Source: Flavobacterium psychrophilum
GTDB taxonomy: Bacteria; Bacteroidota; Bacteroidia; Flavobacteriales; Flavobacteriaceae
Direction: 5' to 3'
DNA length: 24,702 bases
NCBI GenBank assembly: GCA_945861915.1
Contig: CAMAWK010000013.1
Span: forward strand, 1-24,702
The notes below the pieces were generated by a model that was not told where the DNA came from, searched no databases, and was given only the letters and a program-made list of their open reading frames with translations. Position numbers and translations under genes: made by a program. Shown piece after piece: positions 15,839-23,688 of the stretch (within the stretch, counting starts at the first letter, position 1; each line of letters begins with the position of its first letter).

Positions 15839-16858
15839 TTATAATTTTTCCAACACCTCTAGTACATATTCATGCATTACTTGACGGTAATCTAAATGGG
15901 TAACCAATCTCAATTTACCATGTCCCATAGCACTAATAACGATTCCTTTTTTACTTAATTTTTCTATCAAAACAGCTTGGTTCACATTTGGCTGAACCGA
16001 GAAAATTAATATGTTGGTTTCTATAGGCTCTACTTTCGATACCCAACTTTGTTTTTCTAAAGCCAATCCAAGCTCTTTTGCTCGTCTGTGATCGTCTATT
16101 AATCTTTCGATATTATTTTCCAAAGCATAGATTCCAGCCGCTGCTAAATAGCCTGCTTGTCGCATTCCTCCTCCCAGTATCTTTCTAATTCTTAATGCTT
16201 TATTAATGGTTATCTTATCCGATAGTAACAAAGAACCGATTGGCGCACCCAATCCTTTGGACAAACAAACAGAGATAGTGTCAAACACTCCCCCATATTC
16301 TTTTGGATTGTCTTTTGTAGCTACTAAAGCATTCCATATTCGCGCACCGTCCAAATGAAATTTTAAATTATTGGTGTCGCAAACCTTTTTAATTTTTTTG
16401 AATTCTTCAAAAACATAACAAGCACCACCGCCTTTATTAGTGGTATTTTCAACACAAACTAAACTTGTTAACGGACTGTGATAAAATTCAGGATCGTTAA
16501 TCGAACTTGCTACTTGTTCGGCAGTGATCATTCCTCGATTTCCATCTATTAAACAACAAGAAACTCCACTATTAAATGAGACTCCTCCTCCTTCATAATT
16601 AAAAACATGAGCCCATTTATCGGCAATCAACTGCTCTCCAGGTTGTGTATGCAACTTAATAGCTGTTTGATTTGCCATAGTACCCGACGGAAAAAAAAGC
16701 GCAGCTTCCATTCCGAACATTTTCGCAACTTTAGCTTCTAACTCAATTACTGTTGGATCTTGTTTATAAACGTCATCGCCTACTTCGGCTCGGAACATAG
16801 CACGCAACATTTCTTGACTGGGTTTGGTAACTGTATCGCTAACTAAATTAATTTCCAT
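15839..16858 (-). CDS. ltaE: low-specificity L-threonine aldolase
   Basis: A 339-residue PLP enzyme that cleaves threonine or allo-threonine to glycine and acetaldehyde. It starts INLVSDTVTKPSQEMLRAMF with the GDDVYKQDPTV block, then FFPSGTMANQTA, ENTTNKGGGACY, LHLDGAR-like FHLDGARIWNA, and the PLP lysine K201 in CLSKGLGAPIGS. RRILGGGMRQAGYLAAAGIY (written IRKILGGGMRQ here) follows, as in the family. Length matches the bacterial enzymes. It is a single gene, divergent from prfB across a 48-bp gap in which the two -7 boxes nearly touch. Beta-eliminating lyase-type relatives are the only real alternative. Confidence 0.92.
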   Translation of the reverse strand: MEINLVSDTVTKPSQEMLRAMFRAEVGDDVYKQDPTVIELEAKVAKMFGMEAALFFPSGTMANQTAIKLHTQPGEQLIADKWAHVFNYEGGGVSFNSGVSCCLIDGNRGMITAEQVASSINDPEFYHSPLTSLVCVENTTNKGGGACYVFEEFKKIKKVCDTNNLKFHLDGARIWNALVATKDNPKEYGGVFDTISVCLSKGLGAPIGSLLLSDKITINKALRIRKILGGGMRQAGYLAAAGIYALENNIERLIDDHRRAKELGLALEKQSWVSKVEPIETNILIFSVQPNVNQAVLIEKLSKKGIVISAMGHGKLRLVTHLDYRQVMHEYVLEVLEKL

Positions 16859-16876
16859 ATTTTAAAAATGAAGTAG

Positions 16877-16884
16877 TATTTTTG
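16877..16884 (+). promoter_or_regulatory. probable -7 box of prfB
   Basis: TATTTTTG matches TAnnTTTG, 22 bp before the prfB ATG at 16907. No clear TTG lies at the usual distance, which would be inside the threonine aldolase start region. Confidence 0.45.
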
Positions 16885-16888
16885 CAAA

Positions 16889-16896
16889 CAAAATTA
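16889..16896 (-). promoter_or_regulatory. probable -7 box of the threonine aldolase gene
   Basis: The minus strand reads TAATTTTG, matching TAnnTTTG, 30 bp before the aldolase ATG. It lies only four bases beyond the opposing prfB box, so the two promoters overlap. Confidence 0.45.
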
Positions 16897-16906
16897 AATA
16901 TAATTT

Positions 16907-18005
16907 ATGACAACTACCGAACAAATAAAAGGTATTGTGGAGCGCCTTGGTGCGTTGAGGAGGTATCTTTGACGTTGATGCCAAGATAATCGAAATTACC
17001 AACGAGGAAGAGAAAACTTTAGCTCCTGATTTTTGGAACAACCCAAAAGAAGCCGAAATTTATGTCAAAAATCTTCGTTCCAAGAAAAAATGGATTGAAG
17101 ACTACAACAAAGCCATCGAATTGGTAGATGAGTTGCAATTGGCTTATGAATTCTACAAAGAAGGAGAACTTTCGGTAGAAGAATTAGATGAACAATATCT
17201 TATTTCTGAAAACCATATTCAAGCTATTGAACTAAAAAATATGCTGTCTGACGATGGCGACAGTTTAAGTGCTGTACTTCAAATTACCGCTGGAGCTGGA
17301 GGAACAGAAAGTTGCGATTGGGCTTCGATGTTGATGCGAATGTACATGATGTGGGCCGAAAAATCAGGCTACAAAATTCGTGAACTGAATTACCAAGAAG
17401 GCGATGTAGCAGGCATAAAAACGGTGACTCTTGAAATTGAGGGAGATTTTGCTTTTGGTTATTTAAAAGGCGAGAACGGTGTGCATCGTTTGGTACGCAT
17501 TTCCCCCTTTGATAGTAATGCCAAAAGACATACGTCTTTCGCCTCGGTGTATGTGTATCCGTTAGTCGATGACACCATTGAAATCGAAATCAATCCAGCC
17601 GATATTGAGATTATAACTTCTCGATCCAGTGGTGCAGGTGGTCAAAATGTGAACAAAGTAGAAACTAAAGTACAATTGTTTCATAAACCAACTGGAATTC
17701 AAATTCAATGTTCAGAAACACGTTCACAACAAGACAATAGAAACAGAGCCATGCAAATGCTTAAATCGCAATTGTATGAAATTGAACTCAAAAAACAACA
17801 AGAACAACGTTCCGATATCGAAGCGGGAAAAATGAAAATTGAATGGGGTTCACAAATTAGGAATTATGTGATGCAACCTTATAAATTAGTCAAAGATGTT
17901 CGAACTAGCTATGAAACAAGCAATGTTGATGGTGTAATGAATGGCGAAATAGATGAATTCCTGAAAGCCTTTTTGATGATGATGGGACAGAAGGTTGAGG
18001 AATAG
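16907..18005 (+). CDS. prfB: peptide chain release factor 2, with programmed +1 frameshift
   Basis: RF2 recognises UGA and UAA and triggers peptide release. The gene must be read as 16907-16969 joined to 16971-18005, giving 365 residues, the usual RF2 length. The first 21 codons end in CTT followed by an in-frame TGA at 16970-16972. Skipping one base gives GAC and the long frame. The long frame carries SPF (residues 199-201, the RF2 codon-reading tripeptide, in [17 protein letters not shown]) and GGQ (244-246, peptide release, in [15 protein letters not shown]). Reading the long frame alone from 17121 would lose the N-terminal domain. Synthesis is autoregulated because RF2 shortage favours the shift at its own TGA. 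It ends before a strong terminator. Confidence 0.96.
16958..16973 (+). promoter_or_regulatory. RF2 programmed frameshift site
   Basis: AGGAGG TAT CTT TGA C: an internal Shine-Dalgarno-like AGGAGG (16958-16963), then the slippery CTT and the weak stop TGA followed by C. Spacing of three bases between AGGAGG and CTT is the classical arrangement known from E. coli prfB. Confidence 0.95.
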
Positions 18006-18047
18006 TTTGCAGGTGGCAGATTTCAGATTGCAACTTGACTTGAAATA

Positions 18048-18085
18048 AAATACCTGAAAGTTATATTTCTTTCGGGTATTTTTTT
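18048..18085 (+). terminator. intrinsic terminator of prfB
   Basis: AAATACCTGAAAG (18048-18060) pairs with CTTTCGGGTATTT (18069-18081), one G-T pair among 13, with an 8-base loop and a run of seven T at 18079-18085. Confidence 0.85.
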
Positions 18086-18109
18086 ATGACGAAATACACC
18101 TTCAGTGAA

Positions 18110-18117
18110 TACATTTG
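18110..18117 (+). promoter_or_regulatory. possible promoter of lpxD
   Basis: TACATTTG matches TAnnTTTG, 59 bp before the lpxD ATG and just after the prfB terminator. A TTG at the usual distance is not seen. Confidence 0.4.
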
Positions 18118-18176
18118 GAAATTCAACTCAAATTCACTTTATTTGATGTTTAACCGTTTTTATTCCAAATTATTTA

Positions 18177-19175
18177 ATGATATCATACTCCATTCAAGAA
18201 ATCAACGAAGTTTTAAAAGGAACTATTGTTGGAAATACTACTTTAAAAATTCTAGCACCAGAACAATTAGAACTGGCCAAAAACTACGAGATTTCTTTTA
18301 TTGGAAATAAAAAATACGAAAAGTTTTGGGAAACATCCCAAGCATGTGCAGCAGTAGTAAACGAAGATATTTCGATTGAACCTGGAGAAAATAGAGCTTT
18401 TATTAAAGTGCAAAATGCCGACTTAGCCATGTCTCAAGTTTTAGAACTTTTTGCCCCACCCACTCCATTTTTTGAAATAGACATACATCCAACAGCTATA
18501 ATAGACAAATCGGCAATTATCGGAACTGGAACTCGAATTGGGGCAGGATGTTATATTGGTCCAAAAGTTAAATTGGACGAAAATGTTACTCTTTATCCAA
18601 ACGTAACTATTTTAGATGAATGTACAATTGGAAAAAATACTGTCATTTGGTCGGGAGCAGTTATTCGGGAACGTTGCCATTTGGGCAATAATTGTATTAT
18701 TCACCCTAATGCAACAATTGGCGCGGATGGATTTGGTTTTCGTCCTGATCCTAAAAGAGGTTTAGTCAAAATTCCACAAATAGGAAATGTGATATTGGGG
18801 AATTATGTAGAAATTGGTGCCAACAGTTGCATAGATAGAGGAAAATTTAGTTCTACCATTTTAGCTGATGGCTGTAAAATTGATAATTTAATCCAAATTG
18901 GACATAATAGTAAATTGGGACAATTTTGTATTATGGCTGGACAAAGTGGCTTGGCGGGTTCGGTAACTTTAGGAAACGGAGTGCTTATTGGCGGCAGCGC
19001 TTCCATCACAGACCACGTTACTATTGGCGATGGAGCAACCATTGGTGGAGGATCGGGAGTGACTAAAGATGTTCCTGCGGGAGCAACATTACTCGGTTAT
19101 CCCGCTATTGATGCTCGAGATGCATTACGACAATGGGCAATTTTAAAACGATTGGTAAATGAATCTAAAAAGTAA
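18177..19175 (+). CDS. lpxD: UDP-3-O-acylglucosamine N-acyltransferase
   Basis: A 332-residue LpxD, which adds the second 3-hydroxyacyl chain to UDP-3-O-acylglucosamine in lipid A synthesis, from acyl-ACP. The N-terminal nucleotide-binding domain (SIQEINEVLKGTIVGNTTLK, EISFIGNKKYEKF) leads into a left-handed beta-helix of hexapeptide repeats. It has GADGFGFRPDPKRG and IDNLIQIGHNSKLG, with H243 at the catalytic histidine position, and ends in a short helix (ALRQWAILKRLVNESK). The gene stands alone, not with lpxC, lpxA or fabZ. It could be the main LpxD or a second copy, and only the rest of the genome can tell. ATG 18177 is the start. The long leader contains a TAnnTTTG box. Confidence 0.9.
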   Translation: MISYSIQEINEVLKGTIVGNTTLKILAPEQLELAKNYEISFIGNKKYEKFWETSQACAAVVNEDISIEPGENRAFIKVQNADLAMSQVLELFAPPTPFFEIDIHPTAIIDKSAIIGTGTRIGAGCYIGPKVKLDENVTLYPNVTILDECTIGKNTVIWSGAVIRERCHLGNNCIIHPNATIGADGFGFRPDPKRGLVKIPQIGNVILGNYVEIGANSCIDRGKFSSTILADGCKIDNLIQIGHNSKLGQFCIMAGQSGLAGSVTLGNGVLIGGSASITDHVTIGDGATIGGGSGVTKDVPAGATLLGYPAIDARDALRQWAILKRLVNESKK

Positions 19176-19194
19176 ATATACTAATTAATCAAAC

Positions 19195-19249
19195 TGACCG
19201 CAGATTCGCAGATTTTAAATTATTTTATTAATCTGCGAATCTGCGGTCA
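19195..19249. repeat. 20-bp perfect-arm palindrome made of tandem CGCAGATT units
   Basis: TGACCGCAGATTCGCAGATT (19195-19214) is repeated exactly inverted at 19230-19249 with a 15-base AT loop. Each arm itself contains CGCAGATT twice in tandem. It lies 19 bp after the lpxD stop and may act as its terminator, but it has no clean T run. It looks like a dispersed repeat. The rest of the 203-bp gap up to 19378 is AT-rich, with nothing I can identify beyond a 30-codon minus-strand frame. Confidence 0.8.
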
Positions 19250-19378
19250 ATCCCTTTTAGAACTTTAAAACTAATTCACTCTTTTTCGTAGCCATTATTT
19301 CTATTGAATATTCTGAAATTTGTCTCAATGCTTTTCGTAATTTAGCCATCACTACTTTTATTCAAATACAATTTTTAT

Positions 19379-21007
19379 ATGGACTTAAACTTCAATAAAA
19401 ACGAAGACCACAACAAACTTTTATTGTCAACTTTAAAACAAAAATTTGCCAAAGTAAAGCTAGGTGGTGGAGAAAAGAGAATCCAAAAACTACATTCCGA
19501 AGGTAAAATGACCGCACGAGAGCGTATCGATTATTTATTGGATGCAAAAGAAAAAAGCATAGAAATTGGTGCTTTTGTAGGTGAAGGAATGTATGATTCC
19601 TATGGTGGCTGTCCATCAGGTGGAGTAATTGTAAAAATAGGATATATTAAAGGAAAACAATGTATTGTGGTTGCCAACGATGCTACCGTAAAAGCTGGTG
19701 CTTGGTTTCCTATAACTGCTAAAAAAAATCTAAGAGCACAAGAAATTGCTATCGAAAATCGATTACCAATCATTTATTTGGTAGATAGTGCAGGAGTATT
19801 TTTGCCTTTGCAAGATGAGATTTTTCCAGATAAAGAACATTTTGGACGCATTTTTAGAAATAATGCCTTAATGAGCAGTATGGGAATTACCCAAATTTCG
19901 GCAGTAATGGGAAGTTGCGTTGCTGGTGGAGCGTATCTACCTATTATGAGTGACGAAGCTTTAATTGTTGATAAAACAGGAAGTATTTTCTTAGCCGGCA
20001 GTTATTTAGTAAAAGCGGCTATTGGAGAAACTATCGACAATGAATCGTTAGGCGGAGCCACCACACACTGCGAAATTTCGGGAGTTACCGACTATAAAGC
20101 CAAAGACGACAAAGACGCCTTAGATAAAATTAAAAAAATTATTGATAAAATTGGCGATTATAACAAAGCTGGATTTAATAGAATCAAAGCGGTTAAACCT
20201 CATTTAGACGAAAAAGATATATACGGAGTTTTACCAAAAAGCCGAAACGAGCCTTATGATATGATGGAAATCATCCATCGATTGGTAGATAATTCTGAAT
20301 TTGAAGCTTACAAAGACGGCTTCGGACAAACGATACTTACAGGTTATGCCAGAATTGATGGTTGGGCAGTGGGAATCGTTGCCAACCAACGAAAAGTAGT
20401 GAAAACAAAAACTGGCGAAATGCAACTGGGTGGTGTGATTTATTCAGATTCTGCTGATAAAGCCACTCGTTTTATTGCCAATTGTAATCAGAAAAAAATT
20501 CCATTAGTATTCTTGCAAGACGTTACCGGATTTATGGTAGGTTCTAAATCTGAACAAGGAGGCATTATAAAAGACGGGGCTAAAATGGTAAATGCAGTAT
20601 CGAATTCTGTAGTTCCTAAATTTACAATCATTATAGGAAACTCTTATGGTGCTGGAAATTACGCCATGTGTGGCAAAGCCTTCGATCCTCGATTCATAGT
20701 AGCTTGGCCAAGTGCAGAACTAGCCGTAATGGGAGGAACTCAAGCAGCAAAAGTTTTGGCACAAATTGAAACGGCTTCTCTCAAAGCCAAAGGAGAAGTG
20801 GTAGATGAAGGGAAAGAAAAAGCACTTTTTGAAAAAATAAAAGCAGGTTATGACGAGCAAGTATCTCCTTATTATGCTGCTTCCCGACTTTGGACAGATG
20901 CCATTATTGACCCTTTAGACACTAGAACTTGGATTTCTATGGGTATCGAAGCAGCGAATCACTCGCCCATCGAAAAAAAATTTAATTTAGGTGTTCTTCA
21001 GGTTTAA
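19379..21007 (+). CDS. acyl-CoA carboxylase beta subunit, methylcrotonyl-CoA carboxylase type
   Basis: A 542-residue carboxyltransferase with two crotonase-fold halves, which moves CO2 from biotin to an acyl-CoA. The N-terminal half has GGGEKRIQKLHSEGKMTARE and DSAGVFLPLQDEIFPDKEHF, and the C-terminal half has LQDVTGFMVGSKSEQGGIIK, GNSYGAGNYAMCGKAFDPRF and AELAVMGGTQAAKVL. The extended phrase around FPDKEHFGRIF and the GNYAMCGKAF-type loop are those of 3-methylcrotonyl-CoA carboxylase beta (leucine breakdown) rather than propionyl-CoA carboxylase. Geranyl-CoA carboxylase is another option. No biotin-carboxylase subunit is beside it, so its partner must be encoded elsewhere. Confidence 0.85.
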   Translation: MDLNFNKNEDHNKLLLSTLKQKFAKVKLGGGEKRIQKLHSEGKMTARERIDYLLDAKEKSIEIGAFVGEGMYDSYGGCPSGGVIVKIGYIKGKQCIVVANDATVKAGAWFPITAKKNLRAQEIAIENRLPIIYLVDSAGVFLPLQDEIFPDKEHFGRIFRNNALMSSMGITQISAVMGSCVAGGAYLPIMSDEALIVDKTGSIFLAGSYLVKAAIGETIDNESLGGATTHCEISGVTDYKAKDDKDALDKIKKIIDKIGDYNKAGFNRIKAVKPHLDEKDIYGVLPKSRNEPYDMMEIIHRLVDNSEFEAYKDGFGQTILTGYARIDGWAVGIVANQRKVVKTKTGEMQLGGVIYSDSADKATRFIANCNQKKIPLVFLQDVTGFMVGSKSEQGGIIKDGAKMVNAVSNSVVPKFTIIIGNSYGAGNYAMCGKAFDPRFIVAWPSAELAVMGGTQAAKVLAQIETASLKAKGEVVDEGKEKALFEKIKAGYDEQVSPYYAASRLWTDAIIDPLDTRTWISMGIEAANHSPIEKKFNLGVLQV

Positions 21008-21053
21008 AAAAAAAGACGAACTTTTTGGCTCATCTCTTTCATTAACTCTCAAA

Positions 21054-22112
21054 TTAGGCGATAGACTTTAAACTATCTTTTCTCATAATTTTGCCTGTTG
21101 CGGTTTCTTTAAACTTCGGAATAAAAACAATTTCCTTTGGTTTCTCAAATTTCTTTAGAACACTAAAAACAGAATCTTCTATTTCAATAGGTTCTCCTTC
21201 GACAAAAAGAACCAGCTTTTCGCCTAAATCATCATCGGCTTGTCCGTAAACAAAATACCTTCTTGGGATTAATGTAGACAACTTTTCTTCTATTTGTTCT
21301 GGCATCAATTTAACCCCACCGCTATTGATAACATTATCATATCGACCTTCCCAAATAAATTGAGTATCAGATATTAGTTCTACAATATCATTGGTTACAA
21401 TTTCTTTATTACTTATTTTTTTTGCCTTAATCACTAAACATTCTCTATCATCAATAGCCACTTTCACATTGGGTAAAACAGTAAAGGCTTCTTCACCAAT
21501 TTTTTTCGCTGCAATATGAGTAATCGTCTCAGTCATACCATAGGTTTCATAAATTTCCATTGGCAATTTCACTAATTCTTGCTCCAATGCTTTATGCACT
21601 TTTACTCCTCCAATAATTAGCTTTTTAATCTTTTTTTCTTTTAATTTTTTGATAGAATTTTTCGCTTGTAGCGGAATCATAGCGCAAAAATCAAAATTAT
21701 CATCGATGTTTTTCAACGGATTTGAAGTAGGCTCTACAAATTTCATATCCAACCCAAGAATAAATGAACGAACAAACATCATTTTTCCTGCAATATAATC
21801 TGTTGGCAAACAATGTAACATCGTATTTCCTGGCTCTAAACCAAAAAAATCACCAGTTGCCAAAGCTGAATCAAGCATCGCTTGTTTTTCGATTTTTACA
21901 ACCTTTGGAGTACCGGTACTTCCAGAAGTTTGTAATTCGATATAGGATTTTTCATCAAACCAATCTAATAAAAAATTACCCACATGTTGCTCAAAAGGTT
22001 GCCCCTCTTTTACAAAACAATAGGCTACATAAAACATTTCTTCTAGATTGATGTGATGCCCATTCAACTTAAAACGATTGTGTATATTTTTGTAAGTTAA
22101 AGTACTCATCAT
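21054..22112 (-). CDS. menE: o-succinylbenzoate-CoA ligase-like AMP-forming enzyme
   Basis: A 352-residue short adenylate-forming enzyme. The phosphate loop TSGSTGTPK is at residues 62-70, the second motif ETYGMTET at 189-196, IWEGRYDNVINSGGVKLMPE around 254-271 marks the hinge, and K341 in ATGKIMRKDS is the catalytic lysine. The missing N-terminal part compared with 500-residue acyl-CoA synthetases is typical of Bacteroidota MenE. MenE activates o-succinylbenzoate with CoA in menaquinone synthesis, and flavobacteria use menaquinone. No other men genes are in the window, so the precise name rests on the size and motifs. Either of two adjacent ATG codons at the start is possible. A CPBP protease gene lies 31 bp upstream in the same direction. 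Confidence 0.85.
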   Translation of the reverse strand: MMSTLTYKNIHNRFKLNGHHINLEEMFYVAYCFVKEGQPFEQHVGNFLLDWFDEKSYIELQTSGSTGTPKVVKIEKQAMLDSALATGDFFGLEPGNTMLHCLPTDYIAGKMMFVRSFILGLDMKFVEPTSNPLKNIDDNFDFCAMIPLQAKNSIKKLKEKKIKKLIIGGVKVHKALEQELVKLPMEIYETYGMTETITHIAAKKIGEEAFTVLPNVKVAIDDRECLVIKAKKISNKEIVTNDIVELISDTQFIWEGRYDNVINSGGVKLMPEQIEEKLSTLIPRRYFVYGQADDDLGEKLVLFVEGEPIEIEDSVFSVLKKFEKPKEIVFIPKFKETATGKIMRKDSLKSIA

Positions 22113-22143
22113 ATTGTATATTTTTTAAAATTATTTAATCAAT

Positions 22144-23046
22144 TTAAGTATGAATTTTACCCGTCAATTTTTCAGTCCAACCAGACCATCTGTATTTCTT
22201 TACAAATATAAATAAGATAATCGGATAGACAATTAGCATAGAAACAATCATTTCATTTAAGATATTAACTGTATCGATTTCGCTAGAATATTTAAAAACA
22301 GCATTGGTTTGAATCGCCGAAAAATCGGAAGTGATTAAAAGTGCCGACATTAAATTATTGCCTAAATGAAACCCCAAAGCCAATTCAATTCCATCGTCCA
22401 TTAACGTCATAATGCCTAGCAATAATCCAGTTCCTATATAAAAAAACATCACTCCCATTCCCATTTTAGCCACTTCGGGATTTGTACCATGTAAAAGTCC
22501 AAAAAGTAAGGACGTAAATAGCAACGGAAACCATTTGTTGCGAACAATAATAGCTATTTGTTGCATTAAATAGCCACGGAATAAAAACTCTTCGAAACCA
22601 ATTTGAAAAGGAAATAAAACCAAACTAATCAATAGTAAAATAGCAAATTGTAGAGGATTAAAATTCCAAATTATAGTCGAATGATCTAAAGAATAGGAGA
22701 CAAAAAAACCAACTAAAGTCAAAATTATAATCAACGAAAACGAAAATAATATCCTTCTAAAATCTACTTTTTCTCTGGAAGTTGTAAGCGAAAGAACACT
22801 TCTTTTATGCAAAAACCGAACTAAAAAAAACAACAATCCCAACAAAAAAACAAAAGGCATCAAACTACTTATTATTTGTTCGTTTTTGGAAAGTTTTTTC
22901 AGCTCATCATACATTTGAACAATTTGTTCTTTAGTCATAAAAAAGTACATAATTGCATTTGCAATAAATACTCCTCCTGCGAGTAGCAAAGTAATCAGGA
23001 CTCTCCACCCATTATTTTTACCTTGATTTGCTTGATTGATATACAT
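22144..23046 (-). CDS. CPBP-family intramembrane metalloprotease
   Basis: A 300-residue protein with about eight hydrophobic stretches and the CPBP (Abi/CAAX-protease-like) signature. Motif 1 is FEEFLFRGYL (E152, E153, R157), motif 2 FGLLHGTNPE (H186), and motif 3 GFHLGNNLMSA (H227, N231). In the family these form the active site within the membrane. Roles of relatives range from prenyl-protein processing to bacteriocin immunity and stress signalling, and nothing here singles one out. The N-terminus MYINQANQGKNNGW is a short hydrophilic tail. It is followed by menE after 31 bp on the same strand, so a shared transcript is possible. A hairpin terminator lies just before its start. Confidence 0.85.
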   Translation of the reverse strand: MYINQANQGKNNGWRVLITLLLAGGVFIANAIMYFFMTKEQIVQMYDELKKLSKNEQIISSLMPFVFLLGLLFFLVRFLHKRSVLSLTTSREKVDFRRILFSFSLIIILTLVGFFVSYSLDHSTIIWNFNPLQFAILLLISLVLFPFQIGFEEFLFRGYLMQQIAIIVRNKWFPLLFTSLLFGLLHGTNPEVAKMGMGVMFFYIGTGLLLGIMTLMDDGIELALGFHLGNNLMSALLITSDFSAIQTNAVFKYSSEIDTVNILNEMIVSMLIVYPIILFIFVKKYRWSGWTEKLTGKIHT

Positions 23047-23094
23047 TTTTACTAAATTTTAAAAAAATTAAACTTCAAAAAGAACTACAAACAG

Positions 23095-23132
23095 AAAAAG
23101 GCTGAAATCACAAATTGTGAAACAGCCTTTTT
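23095..23132 (-). terminator. hairpin terminator after the 54-residue membrane protein
   Basis: AAAAAGGCTG (23095-23104) pairs perfectly with CAGCCTTTTT (23123-23132), with an inner CACAA/TTGTG pairing in the loop. It lies 19 bp beyond the stop of the 54-residue gene and ends in T-runs in either direction. Confidence 0.75.
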
Positions 23133-23151
23133 ATAATTTTTTGTAATCAGA

Positions 23152-23316
23152 TTATACTGATTGCTCTTTTTTTGCTTTCTTTTCTTTATATCTTTCTAAT
23201 GCAGCTCCTCCTACCCAGTAGGAAACAAAACCAACTAAAAAAAACATTAACCAAAATCCAATTGTCAAAACGGTTAAGAAAAGTAAAAAACCTAAATATT
23301 GTGAAAATTCAAACAT
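23152..23316 (-). CDS. 54-residue single-pass membrane protein
   Basis: A short gene of 54 codons plus stop. The product begins MFEFSQYLGFLLFLTVLTIG, with one or two hydrophobic segments up to about residue 35 (FWLMFFLVGFVSYWVGGAAL), and ends in a charged tail LERYKEKKAKKEQSV. It has a good promoter (TTG, 20 bp, TATATTTG) 26 bp upstream and a hairpin terminator directly downstream, so it is an independent transcription unit. The wording resembles small uncharacterised flavobacterial membrane proteins, but I cannot name a family. Full promoter, frame and terminator together make a real gene likely. Confidence 0.7.
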   Translation of the reverse strand: MFEFSQYLGFLLFLTVLTIGFWLMFFLVGFVSYWVGGAALERYKEKKAKKEQSV

Positions 23317-23341
23317 TGCTTGCTAGTATTAAATGTGGTTA

Positions 23342-23372
23342 CAAATATATGCTTAATATTTTTTTTTACCAA
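23342..23372 (-). promoter_or_regulatory. promoter of the 54-residue membrane protein gene
   Basis: On the minus strand TTG (23370-23372) is followed after 20 bp by TATATTTG (23342-23349), a full Bacteroidota promoter match, 25 bp before the start codon. Confidence 0.65.
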
Positions 23373-23441
23373 TAAATAGTTTCTACATTTTTTTTATTTT
23401 ATCAAGAATACAATCTTAAGCAATATGGCAACAAAACTTGT

Positions 23442-23660
23442 TTAAATACTCAACCTAAATTCTTCTATTACTGGATTGGCTTTGGCAAAATCGGTTTCTT
23501 GAATAAAAACCTCGACTGCTTGTCCTAAATCACCAAAACCAGCCAATCTGGCTGATTGAATGTTATTTTTAACCAGCGTTTCAACTCCTACAGCTTCTAT
23601 TTTTTCTTGTAATGCCAATGCTAAAATTTCACTTCCCGAAAATACTTTCATTAATCCCAT
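23442..23660 (-). CDS. DUF2007 domain protein
   Basis: A 72-residue protein: VFSGSEILALALQEKIEAVG, then VETLVKNNIQSARLAGFGDL, then QAVEVFIQETDFAKANPVIE. This is the small ferredoxin-like DUF2007 (putative signal-transducing protein) pattern, an alpha/beta unit of about 70 residues with a conserved acidic FxxxDxxxA end. The start MGLMKVF at 23660 is chosen because DUF2007 begins there. A longer frame reaches up into the neighbouring gene with a lysine-rich, low-complexity lead and is unlikely. It follows the helicase-like gene by 28 bp on the same strand, so the pair is probably one transcript. Function is unknown. Confidence 0.75.
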   Translation of the reverse strand: MGLMKVFSGSEILALALQEKIEAVGVETLVKNNIQSARLAGFGDLGQAVEVFIQETDFAKANPVIEEFRLSI

Positions 23661-23688
23661 ACTATTTTGTTTTTTAGTTATTAAGTTT

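Noticed and set aside
17121..17180. ATG at 17121 as the start of release factor 2
   Set aside because: It would remove the N-terminal domain. The upstream frameshift site gives a full-length protein.
18086..18310. 74-codon plus-strand frame overlapping the start of lpxD
   Set aside because: It overlaps the real lpxD in another frame and has no family resemblance.
19257..19349. 30-codon minus-strand frame between the palindrome and the carboxylase gene, starting MAKLRKALRQISEY
   Set aside because: It is short, has no recognisable promoter or family, and lies in AT-rich sequence. It could be a remnant, but I cannot support it as a gene.
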